Source: Tetradesmus obliquus (Eukaryota; Chlorophyta; Chlorophyceae; Sphaeropleales; Scenedesmaceae). From it: 64,000 nucleotides of DNA. The notes under the pieces are model-generated. The model had not been told where the DNA came from and searched no databases. It was given only the letters and a program-made list of their open reading frames with translations. The position numbers were made by a program, and so were the translations under genes. Shown here piece after piece: positions 11,743-23,077 of this stretch (positions within the stretch are counted from its first letter, which is position 1; the number at the start of each line of letters is the position of its first letter). The DNA lies in the NCBI GenBank assembly GCA_030272155.1, contig CP126191.1, positions 6,532,501 through 6,596,500 on the forward strand, given 5' to 3'.

Positions 11743-14112
11743 AAACCAAAACCAGCCAACTATGTAGCCCTGGAGGCCAACCTCAGGCAGGGCCCGCTGC
11801 CAACCACATGCATGCAATGACATGCGTGCGGCGTGTCAAGTGTGAACGCCCTACTATGCGCTGCTGCTGCGCAGTGAAAGCCCATCTCAGAGCGCAGCAG
11901 CAGCTGTTCATTGGTGGCGTGACAAGGGGCGCGCTGGCGGGTGACGCCTGCTGCGCCCCACAAGATAGGAACTCGGCCCAGTCCCAAGCGATGACGAGTC
12001 ACTCTCTCGCAGGCCCTCTCTCATGACAACACAAGACACACACACCGCAGCCACCTGCAGCACAATTGCGCACAGCAGGCTTCAAATCAAGCTAACACAG
12101 ACAGCACCGCACATCTACTGGTTTTGTGGGTGCAAGAGCAGTCGCACAGCCCAGCCATCCAGCCCAGACATACAACCAAGCAGCAAGCACAGCCAGCGAC
12201 GCACTCCTTTCTGACTATGCTCCTACACACGCAGTAGTGGCCTGTGCAGAAGGCGGGATCCAAACAAAAGACAAAGAAGTGGTCGGTTTGAGTGGCTCAG
12301 TAGAGCCCCAGCCAGCTAGCCGCCAAGCTGGCTGACAGGCCCAGCCATCATGCCAATAGTAGTAGCGGGCCTGCCAGCCAGCAAAGGCGCGCATGCAAAG
12401 CACTCAACACGCTATGCAAACCTATGCATGTTTCAGGTTTCAGAACCACACGCCGCCAGCACCCTAGAACCCTCACAACTAGCAGCGCAGATGGGCCCTA
12501 ACACGGGCCGTTTAATTTTGAGTGCGCTGGCGCCAACTCAGCAGGCACCACGCGGGCCTAAACAACAGCAACAAAACAGCGGCACCGTATATGTGCGTGT
12601 CAGGCGGCATGCATAGTCTACTCCAACCCACCAAACAACCAACAGCCTCCATCTGCTGCTGCCGTTGCAGCCAGGCTGCTGGCTCTCTGTCGCTACTAGA
12701 GCACGGAACAAGCACATACAGCATATCAAGCTGCTGATCGCCACGCGGGCAACAAGAACACACCGGCCATCACATGAGAGCGGTACACGCGCACAAGACT
12801 CAGGCAGCATACGCCTGCCGGTGTGTGTGTGGTTGAAGCCAGGCAGCTTGCATGCATGGCGCTGCAGGCTCGCCGTGGCACTACACACATTGCACACACA
12901 CAAAGAACAAGGCTCGCAGCAACAATGCACGCTACAAAACTGCACTCAGAGGCGCACCCCAAGGGGAGCTCTCTCAACAAGATGATCGTAATAACGCTGT
13001 ACACACATGATAAATGAGCTGACACACAACCAGCCTCTCTGGATTGCTTGCAGGTTGGGGCGCAATCTTCACCTCCTGCCTGCACTACCCTGCCAGCCGC
13101 CCGGGCCCCACCCCACCAGCACACAGCCCAACCAGGAGCCGCACCGCCACCACAACACCGCCCATGACGCAGCAGTGTTGCGATGTACGGCAACAACATC
13201 CGAAGCCTACTCTGCACCACGGGGCGCCCCTGCCCTGCCCTGCCCTGCCCGCCAACCCTCATCCAGTGCACCCAGTGCTCAGCTCTTCTCCCATGTCCAG
13301 CCATCCACCCCACCCAGGCCGCGCCTCTCCGGCCCCAAAACGCGCTTGCAGGCGCAGCGCAGGTGTAATACACACCTGCGCCGGCACTGCAGGCACAGGC
13401 GCCGCGGCTCTCCCAGCCCTTCCCTGCCTCCTCCACAGTCCCGCACTCCTGCAACTGTGCCAAATGCGTACCACATTGCCCCATCCATCGCCGATGTGGC
13501 TATTGCCTCCATCACACCTAATCCATCACACCTGTCAGATTGTCAAGCTGCTGCTACTGCTGCTGTTTGCAGCGCCAGCACATCAGCATAACAATCGGTT
13601 GGTTTGAAAGTACCCTGCTCGCAGACATGCATGCGTTCATCGCAGTGACAGCCTGCAGGCAGCTGCATGCCGCGTTTCTGCGTGCCCTCAAACACCGCGA
13701 GCGTGCCAAGCCAGTGCCCGCAATTTCACTGCAAGTTCTTGATCATGCACACCGCTGCATGCCTGCAGTTTGATTCAGAGCAATGCCAGCTGAAGGCCAT
13801 CCAACTGCCGCACCCTGCCCGTGCTCAATCCAAGAGCAGCAACCAGCCACCCCGCGGCACTGGCATCACTCACGCCTCCCCTACTGCCACCTGAGCCAAT
13901 CAAAGCGCAAGCAGCTGCGCAGCAACCAGGCAAGCATGCAAAGCAAACCTAGCCACACACGCAGCAACCTGGGAAGAGAGAACTATAACTGGCTGTTGCA
14001 CTCTCAACAGCCGGCTAGCAGTTGTATTCAACTGCTGGCTAACAATAACCTAGCCGTGGTGCACGCAGGCCTCCAAAGCTGCCCAGTGGTCATCAGGAGC
14101 AGCAGCAACAGG

Positions 14113-14113
<1 letters not shown>

Positions 14114-14161
<48 letters not shown>
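14114..14161. repeat. (CA)n microsatellite
   Basis: An uninterrupted run of about 24 CA dinucleotides, 205 bases downstream of the PLATZ stop codon on the other strand. Confidence 0.95.
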
Positions 14162-14162
<1 letters not shown>

Positions 14163-14365
14163 CTACAAAATTGCAATCTCACACTGGAGACATTCCACAT
14201 GCAGGGCCCGCTAAGTCCCAGGCCCCGCACACACCGCCATCTACGCATAGTTTAAACTCGCCAGCAAGCCGCAATGCCCAGGCACTGTATGCGACCGGCC
14301 CGCGACAACAAATTCATCAGGTCAGTAGGCTGAGCTCACAACCTGCACCAGGGCCAGTTAGCACA

Positions 14366-16147
14366 TCAGTGCAGCATCAGCGCCGCCCCAGACAGACTCT
14401 CAGCAGCCATCAAGCTCATCACCATGTCGCAGCACTCGTAGCCGCTGCCGCTGCCGCTGCCAGGCAGCAGCAGCACAGCATCATCTTCTGCATCGCCCAG
14501 CAGCCCACCATCACCGCCATCAGCCCCGCCCACCACAAGCGCACCCATGCCAGCCTCCGCAAACGGCCCGGCAGCCGGCAGCCACCACTCGCCGGCGCTG
14601 CTGCTCGCGCTGCCAAACGCGCTGCGCGGCGCGTTGATCAGGGCCGGCGACATGCAGCAGCCGTCATCCTCCGCGCCGCTGCTGGCCCAGGCCTCAAGGT
14701 CCTCAAGGTCTTCGAGTCCTGCAAGCTGAGATGGGCTGCTCAGTGCCGAGTCGAGTGCCGAGTCCCAGCTGCCGCTGAGGCTGAACATGTCCTCGTTGCA
14801 GCAGGGCAGCAGGCAGTCCTTGCCGCACACCATGCCAGCTGGCACGCCCGCAGCAGCTGCAGCAGCAGCAGGCTGCAGCAGGGGATCAGCAAGTGCAGCC
14901 TCCAGTGAGAACGCACTGGGTGCAGACTGCTGGCGCGGCTGGCCTGCCAGGCTGATGCGCACGCGCCTGAGCCCTGACGGAGCAGCAGCAGTGCTGCTGC
15001 CTGGCAGGCAGGCTGATGCTGCGCGCTGCATGCCTGGCATCGTCTGCTGCTGCTGAGCCTGGTGTGGTGTCTGCATGTAACTGCCTGCGCCAGGCGGCGC
15101 CACCATCACCCTGCTGCCCATGCCCATGCTCATGCACGGAGCTCCATAGCCAGGCATGTCCATGGTGACTGCTGCAGGAATGGCGGCAGCCGCCACCGCT
15201 GCAGCAGCCTCGGCGCTGCTCACGCTGCCGCTCGCTGCACGTGCTGGCTTCTTGGCGGGCCGGCTGCCGCTGCTGGCGGCGCTGCCGGGCGCGTCTGTTG
15301 CTGCACTGGCGTTCTCGCTGCTGCAGGCGCTGCTGCAGGGGTTGGCGCGCTTGCAGGCAGCAGTGGGCCTTGGCGGCGCATCTGCTGCCGCCTGCGCCAG
15401 GATGCGCACGGAGGGGTCCTGGGTGTCCAGCCAGGTGTTGAAGCTTGGGTCCTCTGCGTGCATCTTGCACTTAAGCGAGCAGTACTGGCTGGACTTGTCC
15501 ATCATGGCGCGGCCGTCCACGCTGCACTGCGCGGGCGCGCTGCTGGCGCCGCTGCCCTTGCGCTCGGGGGCCTGCTCGCGGTTGAGGTAGATGACCTTGG
15601 AGCCGTTGAGGGTGTACTGCTGCACGCCCGCCACGCAGCAGCCGAAGCGTGCGATGTCTGTGGCCTTGACCACGTCCTTGAAGGCGGAGCGGCGCACCTG
15701 CAGGAGGGTGCCCTCAGGGCGGCCCTTGACCTCAGGGCAGTGGCTGCAGTACACCTGGTACGGGCTGCACGTGTCGAACAGCGTCATGAGCTGCTCGCGC
15801 TTGGGCGCGCGGCTGCCGCCGCAGCAGCCGACGCAGGGCGTGAAGTAGGCTGGGAAGGTGACCAGGCGGTACAGCCACTCGCGGCCGCCAGCAAAGTGGC
15901 CGGCTGCAGCCAGCATGCCCATGTCCTGCTGCTGCCCGCAGGCGGCAGTTGTAACCTCTGGGCTGCAGTGGGGGCTTGACAGCAGCGTGCCGCTGGAGCT
16001 GCAGCTGTTGCCAGGCGAGGTGAGGCTGCCGCCTGGTGAAAAGCCAAGCTCAGGCTTTGGGATGCTCAGGGCTGGGCAGCTCAACTGCTGCTGCATGCTG
16101 TTGTTGATAGCACACATGGTGTGCTGCTGCTGCGCCATAGACATCAT
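14366..16147 (-). CDS. PLATZ-type zinc-binding transcription regulator
   Basis: A single exon of 593 residues. Residues about 85-225 form a PLATZ domain: YFTPCVGCCG, VYCSHCPEVKGRP, LLQVRRSAFKDVV, VQQYTLNGSKVIYL and QYCSLKCKM match the plant family block by block. Plant PLATZ proteins bind A/T-rich DNA and repress or modulate transcription; several associate with RNA polymerase III. The C-terminal 350 residues are Ala/Ser/Gln-rich with short acidic patches and no known domain, so the protein is more than twice the usual plant length. Asp211 stands where plant proteins have the second Cys of the last CxxC pair. The start is the first in-frame ATG (16147); the frame is open further upstream only through a TTG. 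Confidence 0.92.
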   Translation of the reverse strand: MMSMAQQQHTMCAINNSMQQQLSCPALSIPKPELGFSPGGSLTSPGNSCSSSGTLLSSPHCSPEVTTAACGQQQDMGMLAAAGHFAGGREWLYRLVTFPAYFTPCVGCCGGSRAPKREQLMTLFDTCSPYQVYCSHCPEVKGRPEGTLLQVRRSAFKDVVKATDIARFGCCVAGVQQYTLNGSKVIYLNREQAPERKGSGASSAPAQCSVDGRAMMDKSSQYCSLKCKMHAEDPSFNTWLDTQDPSVRILAQAAADAPPRPTAACKRANPCSSACSSENASAATDAPGSAASSGSRPAKKPARAASGSVSSAEAAAAVAAAAIPAAVTMDMPGYGAPCMSMGMGSRVMVAPPGAGSYMQTPHQAQQQQTMPGMQRAASACLPGSSTAAAPSGLRRVRISLAGQPRQQSAPSAFSLEAALADPLLQPAAAAAAAGVPAGMVCGKDCLLPCCNEDMFSLSGSWDSALDSALSSPSQLAGLEDLEDLEAWASSGAEDDGCCMSPALINAPRSAFGSASSSAGEWWLPAAGPFAEAGMGALVVGGADGGDGGLLGDAEDDAVLLLPGSGSGSGYECCDMVMSLMAAESLSGAALMLH

Positions 16148-16439
16148 AGTGAAAGTGATCCTGCATCCGGAACGAAGAAGGAAATCCCCATCGACACAGC
16201 GTGCGGGGTGCCGTAAGACGTTGCGCCAAAAGTTGTGGGCGTTGTTTGTAAAGCGGTCGCGCAAGCTCTAAAACAGCCTTACGTGACTACCCAATAGGGT
16301 GCTGATCATTAGACTAATAAAGCACGCAAGCCGCGCATGAACGACGACATGCCAGAGCAGCTCGCTTTGTTTGAGCACCCAGGCTGAAAATGGCCTGCTC
16401 CCTGGCTGTCGCTGCCAAGGAACGTATAAGTCACAGATC
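16148..16439. promoter_or_regulatory. putative divergent promoter, PLATZ and small basic ORF
   Basis: These 292 bases separate the PLATZ ATG (minus strand) from the ATG of a small plus-strand ORF. They would carry both 5' UTRs if the small ORF is a gene. No defined core element was recognised. Confidence 0.3.
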
Positions 16440-16634
16440 ATGATGCATAGCCCAGCAAGGACAGCCTCGCGACCGCAACTCTGGCGCAAGCAAGGAGGAG
16501 CTGCGCACCCCTACCTACCTCGTTTGCTTGGTGGCAAGTGGAGGAAGAGAGCAGATATCTCAAAAGCGCGTTACTCTGATTTGATGACGGAATTTGTGCG
16601 TTTGCTAAGTGCGAAGCAGCGCAAGAAGAGTTGA
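16440..16634 (+). CDS. small basic protein, unidentified
   Basis: An intronless ORF of 64 residues starting with two ATGs at 16440 and 16443. The C-terminal half contains GGKWRKRADISKARYSDL and ends in QRKKS, giving a strongly basic protein. The pattern K-W-R-(K/P)...S-x-R...L recalls short tails of mitochondrial ribosomal proteins such as mL59, but I cannot assign it with confidence. An AATAAA-like string follows near 16694. It could also be a chance ORF in the PLATZ upstream region; its even codon use and compact size make it worth keeping. Confidence 0.35.
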   Translation: MMHSPARTASRPQLWRKQGGAAHPYLPRLLGGKWRKRADISKARYSDLMTEFVRLLSAKQRKKS

Positions 16635-18915
16635 GCTACGTCGTTGCTGTGGTGTCCCCAAGAAACAAACAGAGATCTACCCTTGCTTTCTACAATAAAA
16701 CGTTTCCCCAGTCTGCACGGAAGGCGGGTGGCTGGGGGAGTAATCAAGGACCTGCACACCGCTATCGGATATGGCGCAAGAACCCTTGTCGCACCGGTGC
16801 GACACCTGATCGCCTCGCATAGGTACCTCTGGCAACTTTCAGGTGCTTCTGGTGTCGAGGTGAGCTGCACTGAAGCCACGCGAGTGCTGAATGCTGCCAC
16901 GTCAGCGTCAGCAGCAGCACAAGCAGCGCTGCCTTTCGGGGCTCATACGGCCAAAGCAGTCCTATGAGATATGTGATATGCGCAGGAACAGGACTGGATT
17001 CGGCTGGGCCACAAGGCACCAAAGCGCTTGCAAGCACGCCACCACACACAGTGTGGCACACTGTGATAGGCTGCCCGGCGGTTGGCAAGTTACCACGCGC
17101 TGCCTGCAGATCCCGAAGCTTAGCCGCGGCTCTGCAGCACTGCAACTTGCAAATGAAAATATAGTGCAGCGCACGCTGATCCAACATACTATGTTCCCTT
17201 GCGCCAATCACCAATTCAGCCTGAAGGGTTCACCAAAGGCTCAGGCCCATCAGGCTCAGCCTGAGCCCAACAAGGTACCTTGCATAAACGTGATAAACAA
17301 CCTGGCAGCACTGGCTGTACTGCACCTTAAATGTGAAGAATGAGGGGAGGCAAAAATAACACAACGCTGGCCCGTATAGGCCAGTATGCTTTTTAGTGAT
17401 GCGCAACAGCACTACAACTTGTTGTGACAGCATACAAAGGAAGGAAGAGAAGCAGCCACAACTCATGTGCCATCATTCACATCCAGAGGGCCTGCCATGC
17501 AGCATGGCAGGCGTGCATGCAGCCAGCTGCTGGCATAACGCTCATTGTATGGCGCCTGCAGTAGGTAAGCTGCTGTGCATGCACACATTGATTTCGACCG
17601 TAACATCGCCTTGCCATCGGTGCCTTGGGTACGCATGCTCGCTATTGACAGAAACAGCAATCACTGTGCCTATCCAGGCATGCTAGGTGCAATGCATAGT
17701 GGCAGCCGGTCCGGTGCCGGGCTCCAGTACCAGACAGTGCTGCACCATCACAGAACACCCACCCCGCTTTACTGCAGTGGGGCGTCACTTGGCCAAACAC
17801 AGGCCACCCTCAGCATGCCACCAGCTGCATATCAGCATGCACATCAGCTAGCTGTGCAGTTCGGCCAGACTTGAGCGTACAGGAAGCGCCCACCAGGCTC
17901 GCTCGCCTGGCTGCCCACCTGCAACGGCAACCACCCTGACACAAGGCCATGCATTGCAAACATGAAGCGTTGCAGCTGCATAGCCGCTTCATATGAATGG
18001 AAAATTCTGATCTGCATCAAATGCATGCTGACACGGCTTCAAAACGCTGGGGTTCGCTTCAATGCAGCCGCTACCACCACACACAAGAAGCAGTTGAACG
18101 TCGATGCTGATCCTTCGACAAGCGCACAGATCCACAATACCAGCTTGTAGCGGTACAATCATACGTGTGACCAAAGCTGCTTGCGCAGCACATGATTGCA
18201 ATGCTCAAGTGGCGTCTACTGCTGCACCACTGCTGCATAGCTGAGGCAAGCTATGCCACAACGTTCCGTAAGCAGATACAGTGCAGTGCCTGTACTGTTC
18301 ATATGGCTGTACTGATCACCTGAAACCTGCAAAGCAACACACCTTGACGCAGGTCATCCTCAGACGTCTGAAGCATCGCCACACACAGCGCACAGTTTTG
18401 AAAGTGACAGAACAGCACAAGCATTCAACTGCTGACATCGCACCACGCACATTGCCAATACAAGGCCTGCAAGCACCCAAAGCACGTCACTCAGCTGACA
18501 GGCTGACACCCACAACAAGCCTGAACATTCCACCCTGGCCGTACACAAGCACGGCACTCATGCCAGGCCTGGGGATGCAAGTGCAGGCGCCACCCCGGCT
18601 GCTTCAGGCGCTGGCATGTCCTCCACCCTGCGCAGGTGCACACAGCATGCAGCGCAAGCGGCAGTGGTCAGCACTACGCAGCTTGCCGGTCCGCTACGCC
18701 ACCATAGTGAACATTTGCATTCAACATCCACTGTAATCGCATTGCTCGCTCTGCGTTGCCGACGCCAGCACTTAGGCAGTGTGCAGCGCTGCGTAAGCTA
18801 GGCACCTGGGATGACCTCAGCACACAGCCAGCGTTGCCAGGGCAGCTGCTGACGCACACCATGCAGTGGCCGCACACAGCAGCAGCTTGCAAGGCACAGC
18901 TGCGGCCCGCACCGC
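16635..18915. other. intergenic, 3' flank of the PP2C gene
   Basis: No conserved coding sequence was found. From about 17.5 kb the plus strand is C+A-rich, in line with the 3' UTR of the minus-strand phosphatase gene. A perfect 16-base palindrome sits at 16788-16803. A 9-base inverted repeat, GGCTCAGGC and GCCTGAGCC, lies at about 17238-17267. Confidence 0.4.
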
Positions 18916-21900
18916 TCACCTGTTGCTGCTGCTGCTGGCCAGCGCCGCCGCGTCCATGCTGTTCACGCTGAGGCTGCCCTCCTCGCCCCAGTCAAACTCC
19001 ACCACCAGCACCGTGATGTTGTCCGCGCTCATGCGTTCCTCCCACTCATACAGCGCAGCGTCCAGCACACGCCTGGCACAGCAGGCCAGCACCACCACAA
19101 CATCACCATGTGTGAGAAGCCAGTGCATGCGTTGTGAGCTTGAATGCGGCGCTTCACAGTGAGCCATGCTGCCAAATGGATGCAAATGCTGCAACTGTTA
19201 CATGCACAGCCGAACCTCAGCGCACTCTTGACCCTGCAACCTGACGCACGTTGCTGCCGCCGCTGCTGCTACGCTCCCGCAATCTTTGCTGTATCTATCC
19301 GTGGTGTGGCACGCCCCGCCACAGCCTGCATCATGCTGCTGCCGCCGCCGCCGCTGTGCAGCCCCACGCACCTGCACGCGATGTGTGGGTCGGGGCTCTC
19401 CACCACGATGTCGCAGACCTGCTCGTTGGTGAGCACGTCCCACACGCCGTCGCTGGCCATGACCAGCACGTGGTCCACGCCCGGGCGCAGTGTGGTGAAG
19501 GACACCTCGGGGTCGCTGGTGCAGCCCACAGTGGCGGCGGTCAGGTCGCCCAGGGACCTGGCGCACGGCACAGGCAGTGATGAGGGGCAGCAGAGCAGGC
19601 AGGCAGGCATGATTGAAGCATGTGACGCCAGCAGCCACACGTGATGAATGCACAGCAGCAGCTGACAGCATATGCAACTGGCAACGAGCTTGGTGTAGGA
19701 GCATGCCGCCGACGCCAGATGGCTAGCCCTGCACGCTGCTGCAGCTGCAGGGGCAGTTCTGCTGGCATCCAGTCTGTACTGCTCCTGCACAAGCCATCAT
19801 CAGCCACTGTGCGCACCTTGACAGCAGCAGGCCAGGCCCGTGCGCGTTCTGCAGCCACAGGCGTGGCTCGCCTACTGTGCGGCCCGATGGCAGCCGCTTG
19901 GGTGCAACGCGAGCCCCGGCCGCCTTGATGCTGCACACATGACAGGGCAGCAGCAAGAATCATGGCAGTGACATTACAAGTACAAGACGCTGCGGTTGGG
20001 TGATACCGCAGTGGTTTTGTAAACACAGTGTTTCCAACCGTCTGCTCAGGACACAGTGGCACATCACCAGCAGATCACAGCTACTCAACAGCCAGGCATA
20101 CTTCTGCAGTTTGGCTGCTACTGCGCAGATGCCACTGCTGCTGCTGCTCATCTCCTGCAGTGCCTGCCGCAGCCAGCCGCCTCACCGCTCGCGCTCGCTG
20201 TCCCTGCGTGGCCGGTGGTCGATGGTGAGCGGCAATGCACGCCACTGGTCGCGCACTCTGCTGCACATGATGGCCCGAGAGTCGCCTGCTGACGCCACCC
20301 ACAGCCTGTTGCCCTGCTGGTAGGCCACTGAGGCTGTGGTGCCACTGCTGGCCAGGTTCACACCAAACTAGCCAAAAGAAGCGACAGAGGCAGCAGTGCC
20401 CACAGAGCAGAATCAGCAGCAGTTGCGTGCTCGAGCGATGCATAGTCGGCATGCTGTCATGTCACTGGTCACATAACACATAATCAGAGCGCCCTGCATT
20501 GTTACAGCTGACATGCTTGCAGCAGGGTGAGAACAGCACAGCGACGGCAGTGCACCTCAACTGCTGCTGGCTGCAGCCTGCGCACCTGTGACAGGCTGCG
20601 CTCCGTCTCCCCGAAGACCTCTGTGATGAGCACCTCCACTGCGCCCTTCAGCCCATCATCGCTGTCGGTGTTCACGCGCTGCGCACGCAGCACCCGACGC
20701 AGGCAGCAACCACACAGCAGCAACAGCAGGCAGCAACAAACATCCTGAGACTGTTCAAGCATGAGTTGCAACAGCGCAGCAAGAAGTGCAGTGGCTGGTA
20801 AGGCACGTTGCCCAACATGCGCAGCTGCATGGCAGATCATCTCCCAGCTCCGGCAGCTGCCGCACAGCCAGCTGCATGCTGCAGTAGCGTCAGGTGAGGT
20901 TGCCCTGCTGCTGTCGCAATAGGAACTCAAGCAGCAGCCAGCCATCTCTCACACTCTCCCACACAGCCGCGCGCACCTGGAAGTACTTGGTCATCTCCAC
21001 ATCCAGCAGCCGCGGCAGCAGCTGCCGGCTGTACAGCGCCGCGTCCTTGCCGTACGTGCCGTGGCCGTCAAACACGCAGAACAGGTTGCTGCTGTGCAGC
21101 CCGCCGAACTCGCCGACCTGGATGAAGAACTCGTCCTGGTTCTCGCGCTTAAAGGGCCCGAAGCCAATGTGCTTCAGGCCAGCAGCCTGCGGATGACAGT
21201 GCACGTGTGATTCAACATATTTCAGGGCGCAAGCAAACACCAGCAGCGCAGAAACCACAGCAACCATGTGTCATACACCTCGCACCTCGCACATCCAGCA
21301 ACTGCAGCAGTATACACATGCCAGGCAGCACCCAAGGTAGGCAGCACCTGCGTCACAAGGCGGCTGTAGCCCCGCACTGCACAAGCCAGCCGCCGCGCCA
21401 GCTCACCCGCGTGTTGACGTGCGCCAGCGACTTCTCGCCCGTGGCCAGCGCCTCCTGCATAGCTGCGAAGCTGCTGTCCAGCCCGCCACGCCGCTGCCGC
21501 AGCTTGCCCATCTTGTTGGCGCGCAGGATGTCTGCCTGCTTGGCCAGCACCGCCTCGCTCATCTGCCCGCCGTCAGACCGCGCACGAGGGTTGAGGCTGC
21601 TCTGGCTGCGCCCAGGGATGCGGCCGCGCGGCCGGGGCGGCTGGTCCAGACCCCCACTGGCGCCATTGCTGCTGCTGCTGCCGCCCCAGGAGACCCGCCC
21701 TGGCTGCGGCGCAGGGGCCGCTGCTGCGTCTGCGCTGCTGCCTGGCTGTTGCTCTGCGAATTTGACTGAGCGCGGCGGCAGCGAGGCCTTATTGCTCACG
21801 CCTGACGCGAGCGCACTTTGCACAGTTTGGCTGCCCTGTATGTTGCACGTCCCTGCTCCTGCTCCTGGAGCCTGTGTTGTGCATGGGAGGCTGGTGTCCA

Positions 21901-22585
21901 CAGCGCCTGCTGCGGGCTGCTGGAGCGCCGGCACGGCTTCAGCAGCTGTTACTGGCATGTGCGCTGCTGCCGCTGCTGCTGCAGCGTCCGCTCCTGAGCC
22001 TGCCGTTGCTGCTGCTGCAGGTGCTTGTGGCGATGATGCAGCTGCCGCGCTGCTGTCGCCTGGCAGCACCTGCGCTGGAACGGCAGACGGTGCCGACTTT
22101 GCCCGCTGCACCAGCTCGTCATCATCACCCGCACCAGTGGAAACCTGCGCCCGTCCTGCTGCTGCTGCTGCTGCTCCTGTTGCTGTTGCAACTGCTGCTG
22201 CTTCGGCTGCGGTGATGCTTGCTGCTCCACCTCGCTCTGGCACAAAACTGGCGATACTGCTGCCTGCTGATGCTTCAGCTGCGGGTGCTGGTGTGGACAG
22301 AAGTGCAGTGCTGCCATTTGGCTGGCTGGCAGCATGTTCTACTGCCTGATTGCTGACGTTGACCTTGACATCTGTAGCTGACACACCCTTGACGTGCCCG
22401 TCAAAGGCTGACACGGAAGGCTCTTGGGCTGCAGCCTGTGCCAGTTCAGCAGCACTCTCTACCTGGGGCTTCTGCGGGACAGACAGACAGAGCTCAGCAT
22501 GCTAACTTCTCATAAACATCACCATTGCATCGCTGAAGAGTGCAAAGTGCTGAACCAGGGTACGCACGCTTGCACAGATGCCCAT
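18916..22585 (-). CDS. PP2C-type Ser/Thr protein phosphatase, predicted N-myristoylated
   Basis: Eight exons (22568-22585, 21407-22471, 20977-21186, 20586-20678, 20186-20367, 19817-19930, 19372-19557, 18916-19072) give 674 residues. The PP2C domain fills residues 362 to about 650 with all key motifs: ENQDEFF, VFDGHGTYG, SSGTTASVAY, ASAGDSRAI, GEPRLW, SLGD, VMASDGVWDVLT and ADNITVLVVEF. These carry the metal-binding Asp and Gly residues. The first exon encodes only MGICAS, a textbook myristoylation plus palmitoylation start. It is inferred from splice phase, because the second exon has no ATG before its first block. Residues 7-361 are Ala/Pro-rich and probably disordered. The layout resembles the PP2C part of the plant PP2C/cyclic-nucleotide/kinase proteins, but no kinase follows. 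Confidence 0.9.
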
Positions 22586-23077
22586 TTCGCCCAAACAAGT
22601 CCCCGGTGGTGATTAGCAGCACGCAGCAAGTCACCGCCGCACTCAACCAGTCATCGCTTTCATGACCCCTTCGTGCGTTCAGCAAAGCAAGCGACGCTGG
22701 GCGAGGTTCCCGGAGATTGAGCACAGTGAGAAAAGTAGAGCGGTAAGGATCAACATCAGCCCGCTATATCACGTCCAGATATGACATATTGAACCGATGC
22801 GATGGTCGATGGGCAGTGTAGCACCACCCTCGGAGGTAGACCTACGGGGTGACATCGTGGGGTCTATGTTTAACATGCTGCTGTTTGTTTCGTCCCTTTA
22901 TTTCACATGTTCCTGAATCCCTTACAGATTACATACCATGCAATTTGAGTCTGTCGATACCTTGCTCTGTGCTGACTAACTGGAACTCCCGCTTGTCTAG
23001 CTGCTTGTTTAGTCCAGTGAACTCCAGCACATTTGTTTTAAAACTCTGTGATCTTACTGTTGAGAAAAGCAGCCAGG
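22586..23077. promoter_or_regulatory. putative bidirectional promoter, PP2C and ERD2
   Basis: These 492 bases separate two divergently oriented start codons (PP2C minus, ERD2 plus). They must contain both promoters and 5' UTRs. No core element was recognised with confidence. Confidence 0.45.

Larger units (their letters stand above)
7645..14365. other. 6.7-kb gene-poor region between HPt and PLATZ
   Basis: I find no conserved coding region here. Up to about 9.4 kb the plus strand is T+G-rich, like 3' UTRs and introns of plus-strand genes in this window. From about 9.5 kb to 14.3 kb it is C+A-rich, as expected if the minus strand is transcribed. This suggests convergent long 3' UTRs or an unrecognised minus-strand transcript. 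It contains a triplicated 23-base unit at 8.15 kb, an 18-base direct repeat at 11.7 kb, a CA microsatellite at 14.1 kb, and one minus-strand ORF near 10.9-11.0 kb described among the findings. Confidence 0.5.

Noticed and set aside
12308..12333. tRNA-like hairpin
   Set aside because: Only one 9-base stem (CAGCCAGCT and AGCTGGCTG) is present; there is no T-loop GTTCRA motif or cloverleaf. No tRNA was found in the window.
12726..13484. Minus-strand ORF of 252 codons
   Set aside because: It is Cys/Gly/Trp-rich and low in complexity, and overlaps equally long plus-strand ORFs of Pro/His/Ser type; no conserved block on either strand.
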